DNA from: Sinorhizobium terangae
GTDB lineage: Bacteria > Pseudomonadota > Alphaproteobacteria > Rhizobiales > Rhizobiaceae
Reading direction: 5' to 3'
Length of the DNA stretch: 56,763 nt
NCBI RefSeq assembly: GCF_009601505.1
Contig: NZ_WITC01000119.1
Coordinates: forward strand, 1 to 56,763
Both the position numbers and the translations under genes were made by a program. Below are positions 25,537 to 35,766 of the stretch, one piece after another (positions within the stretch are counted from its first letter, which is position 1; the number at the start of each line of letters is the position of its first letter). The notes beneath the pieces are model-generated. The model worked only from the letters and a program-made list of their open reading frames with translations. It ran no database searches and had not been told where the DNA came from.

Positions 25537-26039
25537 AAGGCTCCCTTTCTGTTAGGAGAACAAAGATCTCGCGCCTGTGCGATGACACTGACGTTGATAC
25601 TCTCTTTTTTCTCGACACTAGGGAAATTCAGTTTTGGCATATCACTATGCAACTGACAGATAGCGGAGCGATCGTGTGACGTGCGGCGGTCGGGCAGGGG
25701 GCCTTGAGCGGAGGAGGTTCCTGAGTCTCGATTTTCAGAACGCGGACCCTGCATGACCGAACTGAACGTCGAGCCATCTTTTCCATCGCAATATCCGATT
25801 CAGCACGGGACCAGTGGTTGCCTTAGTCCGCTGGGCGCATTCGCCCGCCCGTCGACTCCTGTCACAATCCGTCTCCCATGCAACGAGGAAGCGCGGATTA
25901 CACAGTTTGGAACGCGGTGCCGCTGCAGCCTGAACGACTTCCGCGCGTCAGAGCGGAGCTCCTTGGGCTGCGCCGACGAGACGTAACTCGCCACAATCAG
26001 CATGCGGATCGTCAGTTTTGCGCAATTGTGCGCGCTCTA
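25537..26039. other. Gene-free stretch upstream of the main T3SS operon
   Basis: This is about 500 bp that must carry the promoter of the GH12-sctI-sctU operon. I found no tts box and no other regulator site I can name. A dyad around 26020-26033 (GCGCAATTGTGCGC) is the only clear symmetry. The open frames here show no recognisable protein. Confidence 0.45.
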
Positions 26040-26260
26040 GCATCGAACATATCCCCTGCAACTGACGAAACCCTGACCGTCAGTTCGTCATCGGCAAAAA
26101 TCGCCACCGCGATGGGGTGCGGTATGCATTTTCGCCAAGCTTGACGATGTTATAGGCGGCGAATCGTCAGCGTTGAGACTGGCGTTTTCGAGCAGGTCGA
26201 AGGTGCGGTCGAAGCCGATGCTTGACCGGTAGAAGGGCGAAAGGTCGAGATCTGTCTCAT
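26040..26260 (-). pseudogene. Degenerate Hsp20 (IbpA-type) small heat-shock protein gene
   Basis: The minus strand reads LDLSPFYRSSIGFDRTFDLL, then YNIVKLGENAYR and AVAIFADDELTVRV in other frames. These are the N-terminal part and first alpha-crystallin strands of rhizobial Hsp20 proteins. One frameshift falls right after the ATG at 26260 (the family sequence would need one more A) and another near 26160. The downstream half of the domain is missing. It has a clear GGAGGA ribosome-binding site and a ROSE-like leader, so it was once a heat-induced gene. Confidence 0.8.
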
Positions 26261-26400
26261 AGCTACATCCTCCACAGAGCAACATAGATACGAGGGAGCG
26301 CGAAGAAGCTCGGCGCTCCCTGCTTCGACCCCATTTGGCGGTCGGCCAAAATGACGTGTATCAAATCGAGTGGCGTCTAGAGGGGAGGCGGTTGCCCCGG
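26261..26400 (-). promoter_or_regulatory. ROSE-like RNA thermometer in the leader of the Hsp20 pseudogene
   Basis: On the minus strand, the leader has a perfect 8-bp hairpin (GGGAGCGC at 26294-26301 with GCGCTCCC at 26313-26320). It is followed by TTGCTC (26277-26282) just upstream of the GGAGGA ribosome-binding site (26268-26273) and the ATG. A U-U-G-C-U motif facing the ribosome-binding site in the last hairpin is the signature of ROSE elements, which melt at heat shock in rhizobia. I infer the fold by eye. Confidence 0.5.
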
Positions 26401-26487
26401 GCCTCGTCCATGAGGGGCCCGGACGAGGGTTGTTAATCTGAGCATTCAAACCGCATGCACGCGATTAGCTCTATGAATTCATGCCGG

Positions 26488-26512
26488 TAGCACTCTACAG
26501 TGGCGAGTGCTA
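26488..26512 (+). promoter_or_regulatory. CIRCE operator (HrcA binding site)
   Basis: This reads TAGCACTC, 9 bases, GAGTGCTA, with perfect arms and the canonical spacer, 153 bp before groES. CIRCE is bound by the HrcA repressor and gives heat-inducible groESL expression. Confidence 0.96.
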
Positions 26513-26665
26513 AAAAATTCGTGCCGCCCTCTTGAAACTCGAAAGCTTAGAAACCAGATCGATTTGCGCGCGATGCCGAAAGGATCGGGCGCCTCGCGTT
26601 GGATTCGCTTCGGATGCGGCGCGGAGGACCTCTTCAAAAATCTGTTTGTCTATGAGGAGAGTTAT

Positions 26666-26980
26666 ATGACATTCCGTCCCTTGCATGACCGTATCCTGGT
26701 TCGCCGCATCAAGGCCGAGGAAAAAACGGTCGGCGGCATCATCATCCCAGACACGGCGCAGGAAAAACCACAGGAGGGCGAGGTCGTTGCCGCCGGCGCT
26801 GGCGCGCGCGACGACAGCGGGCAGCTGCGAGCCCTCGATGTGAAAATCGGTGATCGCATTCTCTTTGGCAAATGGTCGGGCACTGAGATCAAGCTCAATG
26901 GCGAGGATCTCCTGATCATGAAGGAATCTGACGTTCTGGGCGTGATCGAGATCGAGGCCGCAGCGAGAACGGCAGCCTAG
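26666..26980 (+). CDS. groES: Co-chaperonin GroES
   Basis: This 104-aa GroES begins MTFRPLHDRILVRRIKAEEK and has the mobile-loop segment TVGGIIIPDTAQEKPQ and the C-terminal DLLIMKESDVLGVIE. It caps GroEL and creates the folding chamber. The frame is open well upstream, but ATG 26666 follows a GAGGAGAG ribosome-binding site and gives the standard length. It lies 45 bp before groEL and behind a CIRCE operator, so heat induction through HrcA is expected. It is probably an extra copy rather than the housekeeping one, given the accessory setting. Confidence 0.96.
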   Translation: MTFRPLHDRILVRRIKAEEKTVGGIIIPDTAQEKPQEGEVVAAGAGARDDSGQLRALDVKIGDRILFGKWSGTEIKLNGEDLLIMKESDVLGVIEIEAAARTAA

Positions 26981-27025
26981 TGCCTACCGGACCCACGCCA
27001 GACAAGAAATAGAAGGAGTAGAGAA

Positions 27026-28654
<1,629 letters not shown>

Positions 28655-28664
28655 CGAAAGCGAT

Positions 28665-28691
28665 GGGTCCGCGCCCGAGGGGCGCGGACCC
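28665..28691 (+). terminator. Strong hairpin after groEL
   Basis: This is a perfect 12-bp stem, GGGTCCGCGCCC/GGGCGCGGACCC, with a GAG loop, 10 bp after the groEL stop. No U-tract follows, so it may attenuate transcription or protect the groESL mRNA rather than end transcription fully. Confidence 0.65.
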
Positions 28692-28848
28692 CTGGTGGAG
28701 CTGTGAACTGATGCCTCGGCCCTCGATGGGCAGGGCGTTCGAATATGGTTGGAGCAGGTTGGCAGGAGCCCTGGACGAGGCTCCGATGAGGCTGGACCCG
28801 AGGCCCGCCTATCCGCTCCGAAGGAGGATCTGAAGAATCGGGGCAAAA

Positions 28849-30195
28849 ATGATCACGCGTTCGTCGAAATATGTTGGCGTATTCGCCGCACTCGTCCTCG
28901 TGCTGGACCCTGCGCCGTTCCCGGCGGCGCAGCCGCAGCCCGCCATTTCGGCAAGCACTCAACAACGGTCGCTCGCCGATGTCCTGGAGGAGGTTACGCC
29001 GGCGGTTGTCAATATTGCGGTGAGGTCACGCGCTCCCGCCGAAACCAATCCTCTCTACAACGATCCCTTCTTCCGCCGCTATTTCAACCTGCCGGAGCAG
29101 CAGCAGCAGCGGCTAAGCGCCGGTTCTGGCGTCATCGTCGACGCGGATAAAGGTTATATCCTCACCAATCACCACGTTGTCGCGGACGCCGGGGAAATTG
29201 CGGTAACCCTGAAGGACCGCCGCCGCTTCACCGCCGAGCTGGTCGGCAGCGATGAGGCAACCGATATAGCGTTGCTGAAGATCGACGCGGACAAGCTGAG
29301 GGCGCTTCCGTTTGGCGATTCCAATGCCCTTCGGGTCGGCGACCCGGTCGTCGCGATCGGCAATCCGTTTGGGCTTGGTCAGACCGTCACCTCCGGCATC
29401 GTCAGCGCCCTTGGCCGTGGCGGGATCAATGTCGAGGACTATGAGGACTTCATCCAGACGGATGCCTCGATCAATCCCGGCAACTCGGGAGGCGCGCTGG
29501 TCACTGCGGACGGCCTGCTGGTCGGCATCAACACCGCGATCATAGCGCCAGCCGGCGGCAATGTTGGCATTGGCTTTGCGGTTCCGATCGCGATGGCGTC
29601 GGCAGCGATGGAGCAACTGATCAAGCATGGCGAAGTGCGGCGCGGCCGGATCGGCATCTCCGTTCAGGATCTGACGCCGGACCTGGCCGAAGCGCTCCAC
29701 ATAGAGGAGAGCTCCGGCGCCGTGGTCGGAAGCGTTGAGCAGAATTCGCCGGCGGCGCATGCCGGGCTTCAAGCCGGCGATGTCATCACCGCCGTCAACA
29801 ATCGCAAAATCACCGGCTCGGCAGATCTCCGCAATCGTATCGGCCTGGCTCAGATCGGATCGCAGGTCGAGATCGAATATCTCCATGATCGGGCTCGCAA
29901 AAAGGTGACATTGCGCATTGAGCCGGCCGAGGCAAAAGCTGGGGCCGAGGCGATACCCGCTTCCCTGCAGGGCGCGCAGTTCCAGGATGCGGCGGGTAAC
30001 GTGGTTGTCTCCAGCATTGAGGATGGAAGCGCAGCAGAGCGATCGGGTTTGCGCGCGGGCGACGTGATCGTTGCCGTCAATCGCCAGCCGATCGCGACCG
30101 TCGCGGAGCTCGCCGCGGCGTTAAAGGACGCCGGCGGCACGATTGCGCTCGATCTGTTTCGCGGCGGCTCAAAACTGTTTCTGGTGATCGGTTAG
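28849..30195 (+). CDS. Periplasmic Deg/HtrA serine protease with two PDZ domains
   Basis: This 448-aa protein has an N-terminal signal segment (about residues 9-27) and a trypsin-like protease domain with the catalytic set His109 (LTNHHVV), Asp139 (ATDIALL) and Ser213 (NPGNSGGAL). Two PDZ domains follow, about residues 260-350 and 370-445 (AGLQAGDVI and SGLRAGDVI mark each). This is the DegP/DegQ architecture for removing misfolded envelope proteins. An AAGGAGGAT ribosome-binding site lies 14 bp or so before the ATG. It follows groEL after about 195 bp and leads into the NEW3/ABC genes, suggesting a combined folding and envelope-stress unit. Confidence 0.95.
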   Translation: MITRSSKYVGVFAALVLVLDPAPFPAAQPQPAISASTQQRSLADVLEEVTPAVVNIAVRSRAPAETNPLYNDPFFRRYFNLPEQQQQRLSAGSGVIVDADKGYILTNHHVVADAGEIAVTLKDRRRFTAELVGSDEATDIALLKIDADKLRALPFGDSNALRVGDPVVAIGNPFGLGQTVTSGIVSALGRGGINVEDYEDFIQTDASINPGNSGGALVTADGLLVGINTAIIAPAGGNVGIGFAVPIAMASAAMEQLIKHGEVRRGRIGISVQDLTPDLAEALHIEESSGAVVGSVEQNSPAAHAGLQAGDVITAVNNRKITGSADLRNRIGLAQIGSQVEIEYLHDRARKKVTLRIEPAEAKAGAEAIPASLQGAQFQDAAGNVVVSSIEDGSAAERSGLRAGDVIVAVNRQPIATVAELAAALKDAGGTIALDLFRGGSKLFLVIG

Positions 30196-30237
30196 GTCGC
30201 CGCGCGCATGGATATCGAACGTCGAAGGGAGAATGAG

Positions 30238-31425
30238 ATGAGGACAATTGCTCGATGGATCACTGCAGCAGCATTGGCCCTTGGAGCGACATTTGCATGC
30301 ACACCGGCTGTTGCTCAAGACCAGCGACAGGAAGTCGCCAAGCTTACCGGCTTCTGGCTCACGACACCGCATCCGGAACTGGCGATCCGCCCGGGAGAAA
30401 CCGAAACAATTCCGCTGACGCTGCGCAATGCCAATCTGCCGCCGCAGCGGGCGTCACTTGAAGTTACAGGCATTCCCGATGGTTGGAAATGGTCGCTGAA
30501 GGGCGGCAACCGCGAGGTCTCGGCTGTCATGGTGGCGCCAGATGCGACACAGGAAGTTAACCTCGAACTGACGCCGCCCGAGGGCGCTAGCGGCGAGCGC
30601 GTTCCGATTAACGTGAAAGCGCGATACGCAAACCAGACCGCCGATCTTCCCCTTGTGGTGAAACTATCGGAGGCGGCGGAGGGTGGCTTGGAGCTGAAAT
30701 CCGAGCTGCCGGCGCTGCGAGGTACGGCCAGCTCCACATTCAGTTTCAAGATAGAAGCCACCAATGACGGCGCGGAAGAGAACCTCTTCAGTCTCGCCGC
30801 CAATGTGCCCGATGGATTTCAGTCACGCTTCAAGCGCGGCTATGGCTCGGAAGAGATTACCGGCTTGCCGATCGAGGCCGGGGCGAGCGAGAACGTGACA
30901 TTGGAAGTAACACCGCCGAGGTCAGCACCGGCTGGCCGCTACCCGGTCGTGGTCGAAGTGGCGGGCGGTGGAGCGAGCGCTACGACCGAGCTCAGTATTG
31001 AAGTAACCGGTCAGCCCGACGTTACATTGACTGGGCCGCGGGAACGCCTCTCCGGACAGGCAGAGGCTGGCAAGGAAGCGAGCTTCCCGTTCACACTCGC
31101 CAACAATGGCAGTGCGCCTGCGACCGACATCGAACTGTCGGCTAGTCCCCCATCAGGCTGGAAAGTCGAATTCGAGCCCGACCGCGTCGATCTGATCGCG
31201 CCCGATGCTACGAGGCAGGTGAACGTCAGGATTACCCCTTCTGAAAAGGCAATAGCGGGCGACTACATGGTCTCGGTGCGTGCGAGCGGCGGGCCCGTGT
31301 CGGAGTCGGCTCAGTTCCGCGTCACTGTAAACACATCGACGATCTGGGGCATGGCTGGACTTGGCGTCATCGCAACCGCGGTGCTCGTCCTCGGCCTGGC
31401 GGTGATGAGGTATGGACGGCGATGA
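30238..31425 (+). CDS. Secreted, membrane-anchored NEW3-domain protein
   Basis: This 395-aa protein has a signal peptide ending in CTPAVAQ, then three tandem immunoglobulin-like beta repeats. Each has an asparagine-rich start and a GW or GF turn (IPDGWKWSLK, VPDGFQSRFK, PPSGWKVEFE) and an NVTLEVTPP/NVRITPSE-type edge. These are NEW3-type (COG1470) domains. One membrane helix (GMAGLGVIATAVLVLGLAVM) and a short basic tail end the protein. It is therefore periplasmic with a C-terminal anchor. The start at 30238 follows GAAGGGAGAATGAG. The end overlaps the ABC ATPase start by 4 bp, so it probably works with that transporter, perhaps as a periplasmic partner. Confidence 0.85.
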   Translation: MRTIARWITAAALALGATFACTPAVAQDQRQEVAKLTGFWLTTPHPELAIRPGETETIPLTLRNANLPPQRASLEVTGIPDGWKWSLKGGNREVSAVMVAPDATQEVNLELTPPEGASGERVPINVKARYANQTADLPLVVKLSEAAEGGLELKSELPALRGTASSTFSFKIEATNDGAEENLFSLAANVPDGFQSRFKRGYGSEEITGLPIEAGASENVTLEVTPPRSAPAGRYPVVVEVAGGGASATTELSIEVTGQPDVTLTGPRERLSGQAEAGKEASFPFTLANNGSAPATDIELSASPPSGWKVEFEPDRVDLIAPDATRQVNVRITPSEKAIAGDYMVSVRASGGPVSESAQFRVTVNTSTIWGMAGLGVIATAVLVLGLAVMRYGRR

Positions 31426-32360
31426 GCACGATGGTCATAGAGGCAAAAGGACTGATGAAGCGCTACGGCTCCACCGTGGCTGTTGCCGGAATCGATTTGT
31501 CGGTTCGTGCCGGAGAAGTCGTCGGCTTGCTCGGACCGAACGGCGCCGGCAAGACGACCACGATCCTGATGCTGCTGGGTTTGACCGAGCCGACCGAGGG
31601 GAGCGTGCATATTCTCGGTAAGGACCCGCTGCGCCAGCCGCTCGAGGTAAAGCGAGAGGTCGGCTATCTGCCTGACGCCGTCGGATTCTACGACAGCATG
31701 TCAGGACGAGAAAACCTCGCCTATACCGCTCGCCTTGCCGGCATGTCTGCCGATCTTGCCCGGGAAAGCATTGCCGCGGCGCTCGACAAGGTGCGGTTGG
31801 CGCAGGTGGCAGACCGCCATGTCGGCACCTACTCCCGTGGCATGCGTCAGCGACTCGGCCTTGCCGAACTTCTGATGCGCAAGTGCTCCGTCGCCATCCT
31901 GGACGAACCGACCTCCGGCCTCGATCCACAGTCCACCCAGGAATTGCTCGACCTGATCCGGGCGCTGAGCCGCGACGGCATGACGATCCTGCTATCGTCG
32001 CACATGCTCAACGTGGTGCAAACGGTCTGCGATCGCATCGCGTTGTTTAGCAACGGCCGGATCGGTTTTCTCGGCACCATCCAAGAGCTCGCCGATAAGA
32101 TCGGTGGAGGCGCATTCATCATCGATGTCGAGGCCGATGGCGTCGACCTTTCCGAACTAGGCACGTCGGCCGAGGGCGTGAAGTCGATCGTGGCTGGCCG
32201 CCGGGGTCATTGGCTGGTCGAAGCCGAACGCGATGTCCGCCCGGAGCTCGCCCGCCTCGTCGTGGATGCTGGCGGTTCCCTGAAGAATTTGGACCTGCGC
32301 CGCGCTCGGCTCGACCAAGCCTATAATCGGTTTTTCCGGGAGGTTGTCCATGACGCGTGA
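31422..32360 (+). CDS. ABC transporter ATP-binding protein, NosF-like
   Basis: This 312-aa ATPase has Walker A GPNGAGKTT (about residues 38-46), signature YSRGMRQRLGLAEL, Walker B VAILDEPTSGLDP, and a C-terminal regulatory extension of about 90 residues. This is the CcmA/NosF class of ABC-2 exporters. It is coupled to the NEW3 protein upstream and to the permease downstream (11-bp overlap). NosF/NosY-type systems paired with periplasmic partners act on envelope or metal-centre maturation in some bacteria; here the substrate is unknown. Confidence 0.93.
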   Translation: MSTMVIEAKGLMKRYGSTVAVAGIDLSVRAGEVVGLLGPNGAGKTTTILMLLGLTEPTEGSVHILGKDPLRQPLEVKREVGYLPDAVGFYDSMSGRENLAYTARLAGMSADLARESIAAALDKVRLAQVADRHVGTYSRGMRQRLGLAELLMRKCSVAILDEPTSGLDPQSTQELLDLIRALSRDGMTILLSSHMLNVVQTVCDRIALFSNGRIGFLGTIQELADKIGGGAFIIDVEADGVDLSELGTSAEGVKSIVAGRRGHWLVEAERDVRPELARLVVDAGGSLKNLDLRRARLDQAYNRFFREVVHDA

Positions 32361-33303
32361 AGGCTCACCCTTCAAAGGCACGGCAACGATCGCGTTCAAG
32401 GAAGCGGCCGATCATATGACCAGCGCGCGGATGCATCTGATCATGCTGCTCGTGCTGCTCACCGCAATCGGCGCCGTCTATGGCGCGATCGGGCGCATCA
32501 CCGAAACCACTGCCGAGGATCCTTTCCTGTTCCTGAAGCTGTTGACGGAGGCTCGCGAACCGCTTCCATCCTTCGCCGCCCTGCTTGGCTTTCTGTTGCC
32601 GTTGATGGCGATTGCGTTGGGTTTCGACGCGGTCAACGGCGAATACGCCCGGCGAACGATGAGCCGGCTCCTGGCGCAGCCGATCTACCGCGATGCGGTG
32701 CTGTTCGGAAAATTCCTCGGTGGCTTGCTTGTCATTGCGATCGCGCTGCTGACGCTCTGGCTGCTCATGACGGGCCTCGGCATCCTGTTCCTCGGTCTGC
32801 CTCCGTCGGCCGCCGACATCGTGCGGGGTGTCGCCTATCTGGCCGCGACGCTCGCCTATGCCGGTGTCTGGCTGGCGCTGGCGATCGCATTCTCGACCTT
32901 GATCCGCTCGCCGGCGACCTCGGCGTTGGCCGCCTTGTCGGTCTGGCTGGTGCTCGCGGTGTTCTGGGACATGATCGCGCCGCTGCTTGCAAGCGTGCTG
33001 GCCCCTATTGATCCGCTCGATCCGATGACTGTGGTCACGCAGTTCGAAACACAGCAGGCCGTCAGCAGGTTCTCGCCTCAGACGCTTTACGGCGAAATCA
33101 CCGGGATGCTGTTGAACCCCGCGGCGCGATCGGTGGGCCCCTTGTTCTTCGATCAGGTCCAAGGCGCGATCGCCGGCGCACCGCTACCGACCCTGCAAAG
33201 CCTCCTGGTCGTATGGCCGCAGTTCGCGGGACTGGTCGCTGCGATGATCCTGCTGTTCACCCTGACCTATGTCGTCTTCCAGCGTCAGGAGGTCAGGGCA
33301 TAA
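32350..33303 (+). CDS. ABC-2 type transporter permease, NosY-like
   Basis: This 317-aa protein has six hydrophobic segments, including LIMLLVLLTAIGAVYGAIG, LLGFLLPLMAIALGFDAVNG, VIAIALLTLWLLMTGLGILF and a C-terminal FAGLVAAMILLFTLTYVVF. It also has the ARRTMSRLLAQPIYR motif of ABC-2/NosY permeases. It forms the membrane part of the exporter with the preceding ATPase. The ATG at 32350 is used; a TTG two codons upstream is also open. Confidence 0.92.
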   Translation: MTREGSPFKGTATIAFKEAADHMTSARMHLIMLLVLLTAIGAVYGAIGRITETTAEDPFLFLKLLTEAREPLPSFAALLGFLLPLMAIALGFDAVNGEYARRTMSRLLAQPIYRDAVLFGKFLGGLLVIAIALLTLWLLMTGLGILFLGLPPSAADIVRGVAYLAATLAYAGVWLALAIAFSTLIRSPATSALAALSVWLVLAVFWDMIAPLLASVLAPIDPLDPMTVVTQFETQQAVSRFSPQTLYGEITGMLLNPAARSVGPLFFDQVQGAIAGAPLPTLQSLLVVWPQFAGLVAAMILLFTLTYVVFQRQEVRA

Positions 33304-33360
33304 CGGTTGCCAGGCGCTTCGTCACCCGCAAAGTTGATTACCCATGAATGGAGGAGAACG

Positions 33361-33756
33361 ATGGAGCATGATCGCTTTCGACATCCGGTATCAATCTTCG
33401 TGGGACTCGGATTTCCGGCCGAGATCCACGGCGTCAGCGAGGCCTACACCTGGCTGAATGAGTGGCCGCCGTCAAAGCGGAATCCAACCCACGCCATCGC
33501 GCTCAATGCCTGCAAAGCGGCACTTGCGGGCGAGATTGATGCCGAGACCGCTCGCACGGCGCTTGTTGCCTGCGCGCGACGGGCAAATCTCCTCGCGCCT
33601 GACACCGGCACGATCGTGGGCGCGAATAGACCGACGCAGTCGACACTGTATCGCAGGCCGGTGGCTGCAAAGGGGTCGTTTGCGAGAGGGGGCGAAATAG
33701 TACCTTATGCGATCGGGAGGGGTACCTTAAGCGACCGTGACAACTTCACACGATAG
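33361..33756 (+). CDS. DUF982 protein
   Basis: This 131-aa protein matches the rhizobial DUF982 family: VSIFVGLGFPAEIHGVSEAY, TWLNEWPP, then ALNACKAALAGEIDAETART and an ARRANLL end. Function is unknown; the family is highly amplified in rhizobia. ATG 33361 has a GGAGGAGA ribosome-binding site. The frame continues about 35 residues beyond the usual family end, so the C-terminal tail may be adventitious. It is 57 bp after the ABC permease and may be in the same transcript. Confidence 0.8.
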   Translation: MEHDRFRHPVSIFVGLGFPAEIHGVSEAYTWLNEWPPSKRNPTHAIALNACKAALAGEIDAETARTALVACARRANLLAPDTGTIVGANRPTQSTLYRRPVAAKGSFARGGEIVPYAIGRGTLSDRDNFTR

Positions 33757-33977
33757 GGATTTTGGCGGGTTTCGCCAAGCGGCCATCGAAAGAACGCGCA
33801 GGCATGGCTCGATTGAGCCCATTGCAGCCGTTCGGTTCGTCGGCGAGCGCGCCTGCCAGAGTGATCGTTCATTCCTCGCCTTGAAGGGATCGAACCATCG
33901 ATACCGCAATTCGCATGCACCATTTTCGGCGCCGACACGTGCGGTTGGAGGACATGGTTCACCAGCCGCCGCCTATG

Positions 33978-35705
33978 CTAGTTACTCCAAGCCGAATCAT
34001 AGCTCCATGCCTCATACGTTTCGATCCGGCACCTGTCGGCGGACTTCACTTCAAGCGAGGTCAGGTCTGTGACCTTATAGGTACGGCGCGTGCCGCAGAC
34101 CGCGCCCCCATTGGCGAAGACCTCGACGACGCCGCGGTCGAAGAACAACGTCAACCATTCGAGCGTCAGCGGCGCTGAGCGGTACTTGATGTCACCATTG
34201 TCCTCCGCCACGGCCAGCTCAAGTCGGCGGGCGCTGTGAGCCAACCTAAAGCTCTCTCCGTCGCTGCCGCGCGCGATGATCTGAACTCCATCCAGATCGC
34301 CTGCCAAAGACAACTCGACGGGGCACCCCGGTTCGCATGCGAATTGGCAAGGTGCAGTCTGTCGAAGAGTGCGGGCGCGCAGGCGCTGGCAGCCCTTCTC
34401 CGGCATCATTGTCAAATTCCGTTCGGCGTCGAGGCCGAGCACGCGCGGGAGCGACAGCTCCCCGCTATAGGGCGAACCTCCCGGCTTGCGGAATTCCCAA
34501 TTGAAGAGCCAGGCAAAAGCGATCTGGCGGTCCTTTGCCAGGAAGCTCTGCATTGCGTAAAAATCGGTGCCGAAATCCAGTTCCTGCAAAGCCGGGGTCG
34601 CGGGCATGAAGCGGTCGCCCTCGAATGTGCCGACCTGCGCGTAAAGCAGGTTATGACGGCCGGTTTCCGGCTCAGTGTATCCTACAAAGCCCATCACCAG
34701 CACATGATAACCATCGAGCTCGAAGAAATCCGGGCACTCCACGCAGCGCGCGCCGTGCCGGCGAAAATGCTCGGGAGCGCGATAGAGGACGGACAAGAAT
34801 TTCCAGTCCTCGCCGTCCTCGGACCCATAGAGCAGGACGCCTGGATCACCATCGATCGCCGCGCCGAGCACCATCCGATATGTGCCGCAGGCCGCATCAT
34901 ACCAGACCTTGGGGTCACGGAAGTCGTGGGCGATACCGTCGGGACCATTGACAAGCACCAGTTTGTTGGCATCCGGACGCAGGAGATCGGTCGATGGCAG
35001 CACTCGCTTCTGCACCTCCTTGTAGTCCTTGAACAGGTCATAGGCCGGCAGCCGCTCCGTGTAGTAGAAGCTGAGCTTGCCCTCGGGGCCGACGAAGGCA
35101 CTTCCCGAGAAGGCGCCGCCGGTGGCGCCCAGCGACCAAAGATTCTGTTCCGGATGCAGGAAGACCGGCAGATGGATCCAACGGTAGAGGTCGTCGCTGA
35201 CGGCATGGCCCCAGTGCATGGGTCCCCATTCAGATTCAACGGGGTGGAACTGGTAAAACAGGTGATAGCGGCCGTCGACGAAACACAACCCGTTCGGATC
35301 GTTCATCCAGGCCTGAAACGGCGAGAATCTGAGCTGCGGGCGATTTGCGTCGCTCTCGTACCACTCCGGCCAGGATGTCCTCGGTCGAGCGATGACGCGG
35401 CCATCGCGCAACTCTAGGAAAGTCACGCCCTTCTCAGCGACGTCATCCGGATTGAAGCTGTATAGCAGTGGAATTTCAATGGCGCCATCGTCCCATTCTA
35501 GCGTGAGCGGGCCGGCCGCATAATGGGTATAGGAATAGAATTGAAAATAGGGCGGCAGCTGTGCGATCCGGTAAACGACCCCATTGCCGGCACGCAGAAC
35601 GAAGGCATCGGCGTCTTCTTCCGGAGCTGATTTTCCAGGCTTTTGCCGAGCCCAGATCTCGAACCGCACGCCGTGCTCAGCATCCAAATGCACCCTGTTC
35701 TTCAT
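33978..35705 (-). CDS. GH32 beta-fructofuranosidase (levanase/inulinase/invertase type)
   Basis: This 575-aa protein has the GH32 five-bladed propeller: nucleophile motif WMNDPNGL near residue 118, FRDPKVW with the stabilising Asp, and ECPDFFEL with the acid/base Glu. A C-terminal beta-sandwich ends VEVFANGGAVCGTR. It hydrolyses beta-fructosyl bonds in sucrose, inulin-type oligosaccharides or levan. No signal peptide is visible, so it acts in the cytoplasm on imported sugar. ATG 35705 is preferred; a GTG start at 35741 would add 12 residues. It is the last gene of the ABC importer operon, directly after the GH91 gene, so its likely substrate is inulobiose or another short fructan. Confidence 0.92.
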   Translation of the reverse strand: MKNRVHLDAEHGVRFEIWARQKPGKSAPEEDADAFVLRAGNGVVYRIAQLPPYFQFYSYTHYAAGPLTLEWDDGAIEIPLLYSFNPDDVAEKGVTFLELRDGRVIARPRTSWPEWYESDANRPQLRFSPFQAWMNDPNGLCFVDGRYHLFYQFHPVESEWGPMHWGHAVSDDLYRWIHLPVFLHPEQNLWSLGATGGAFSGSAFVGPEGKLSFYYTERLPAYDLFKDYKEVQKRVLPSTDLLRPDANKLVLVNGPDGIAHDFRDPKVWYDAACGTYRMVLGAAIDGDPGVLLYGSEDGEDWKFLSVLYRAPEHFRRHGARCVECPDFFELDGYHVLVMGFVGYTEPETGRHNLLYAQVGTFEGDRFMPATPALQELDFGTDFYAMQSFLAKDRQIAFAWLFNWEFRKPGGSPYSGELSLPRVLGLDAERNLTMMPEKGCQRLRARTLRQTAPCQFACEPGCPVELSLAGDLDGVQIIARGSDGESFRLAHSARRLELAVAEDNGDIKYRSAPLTLEWLTLFFDRGVVEVFANGGAVCGTRRTYKVTDLTSLEVKSADRCRIETYEAWSYDSAWSN

Positions 35706-35766
35706 TCGATGATCTCGTTGATGACTTTTCCGAATAGTCACTGAATTTCGAGAGTCTGCGCTCGGT

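Noticed and set aside
25630..25652. Sigma-54-like TTGGCA...TGCA sequence
   Set aside because: The GG to GC spacing is one base too long and it points away from the T3SS operon with no suitable gene downstream.
32365..33162. Minus-strand 265-aa open frame
   Set aside because: It is antisense to the ABC-2 permease, rich in Arg and Gln as expected for a shadow frame.
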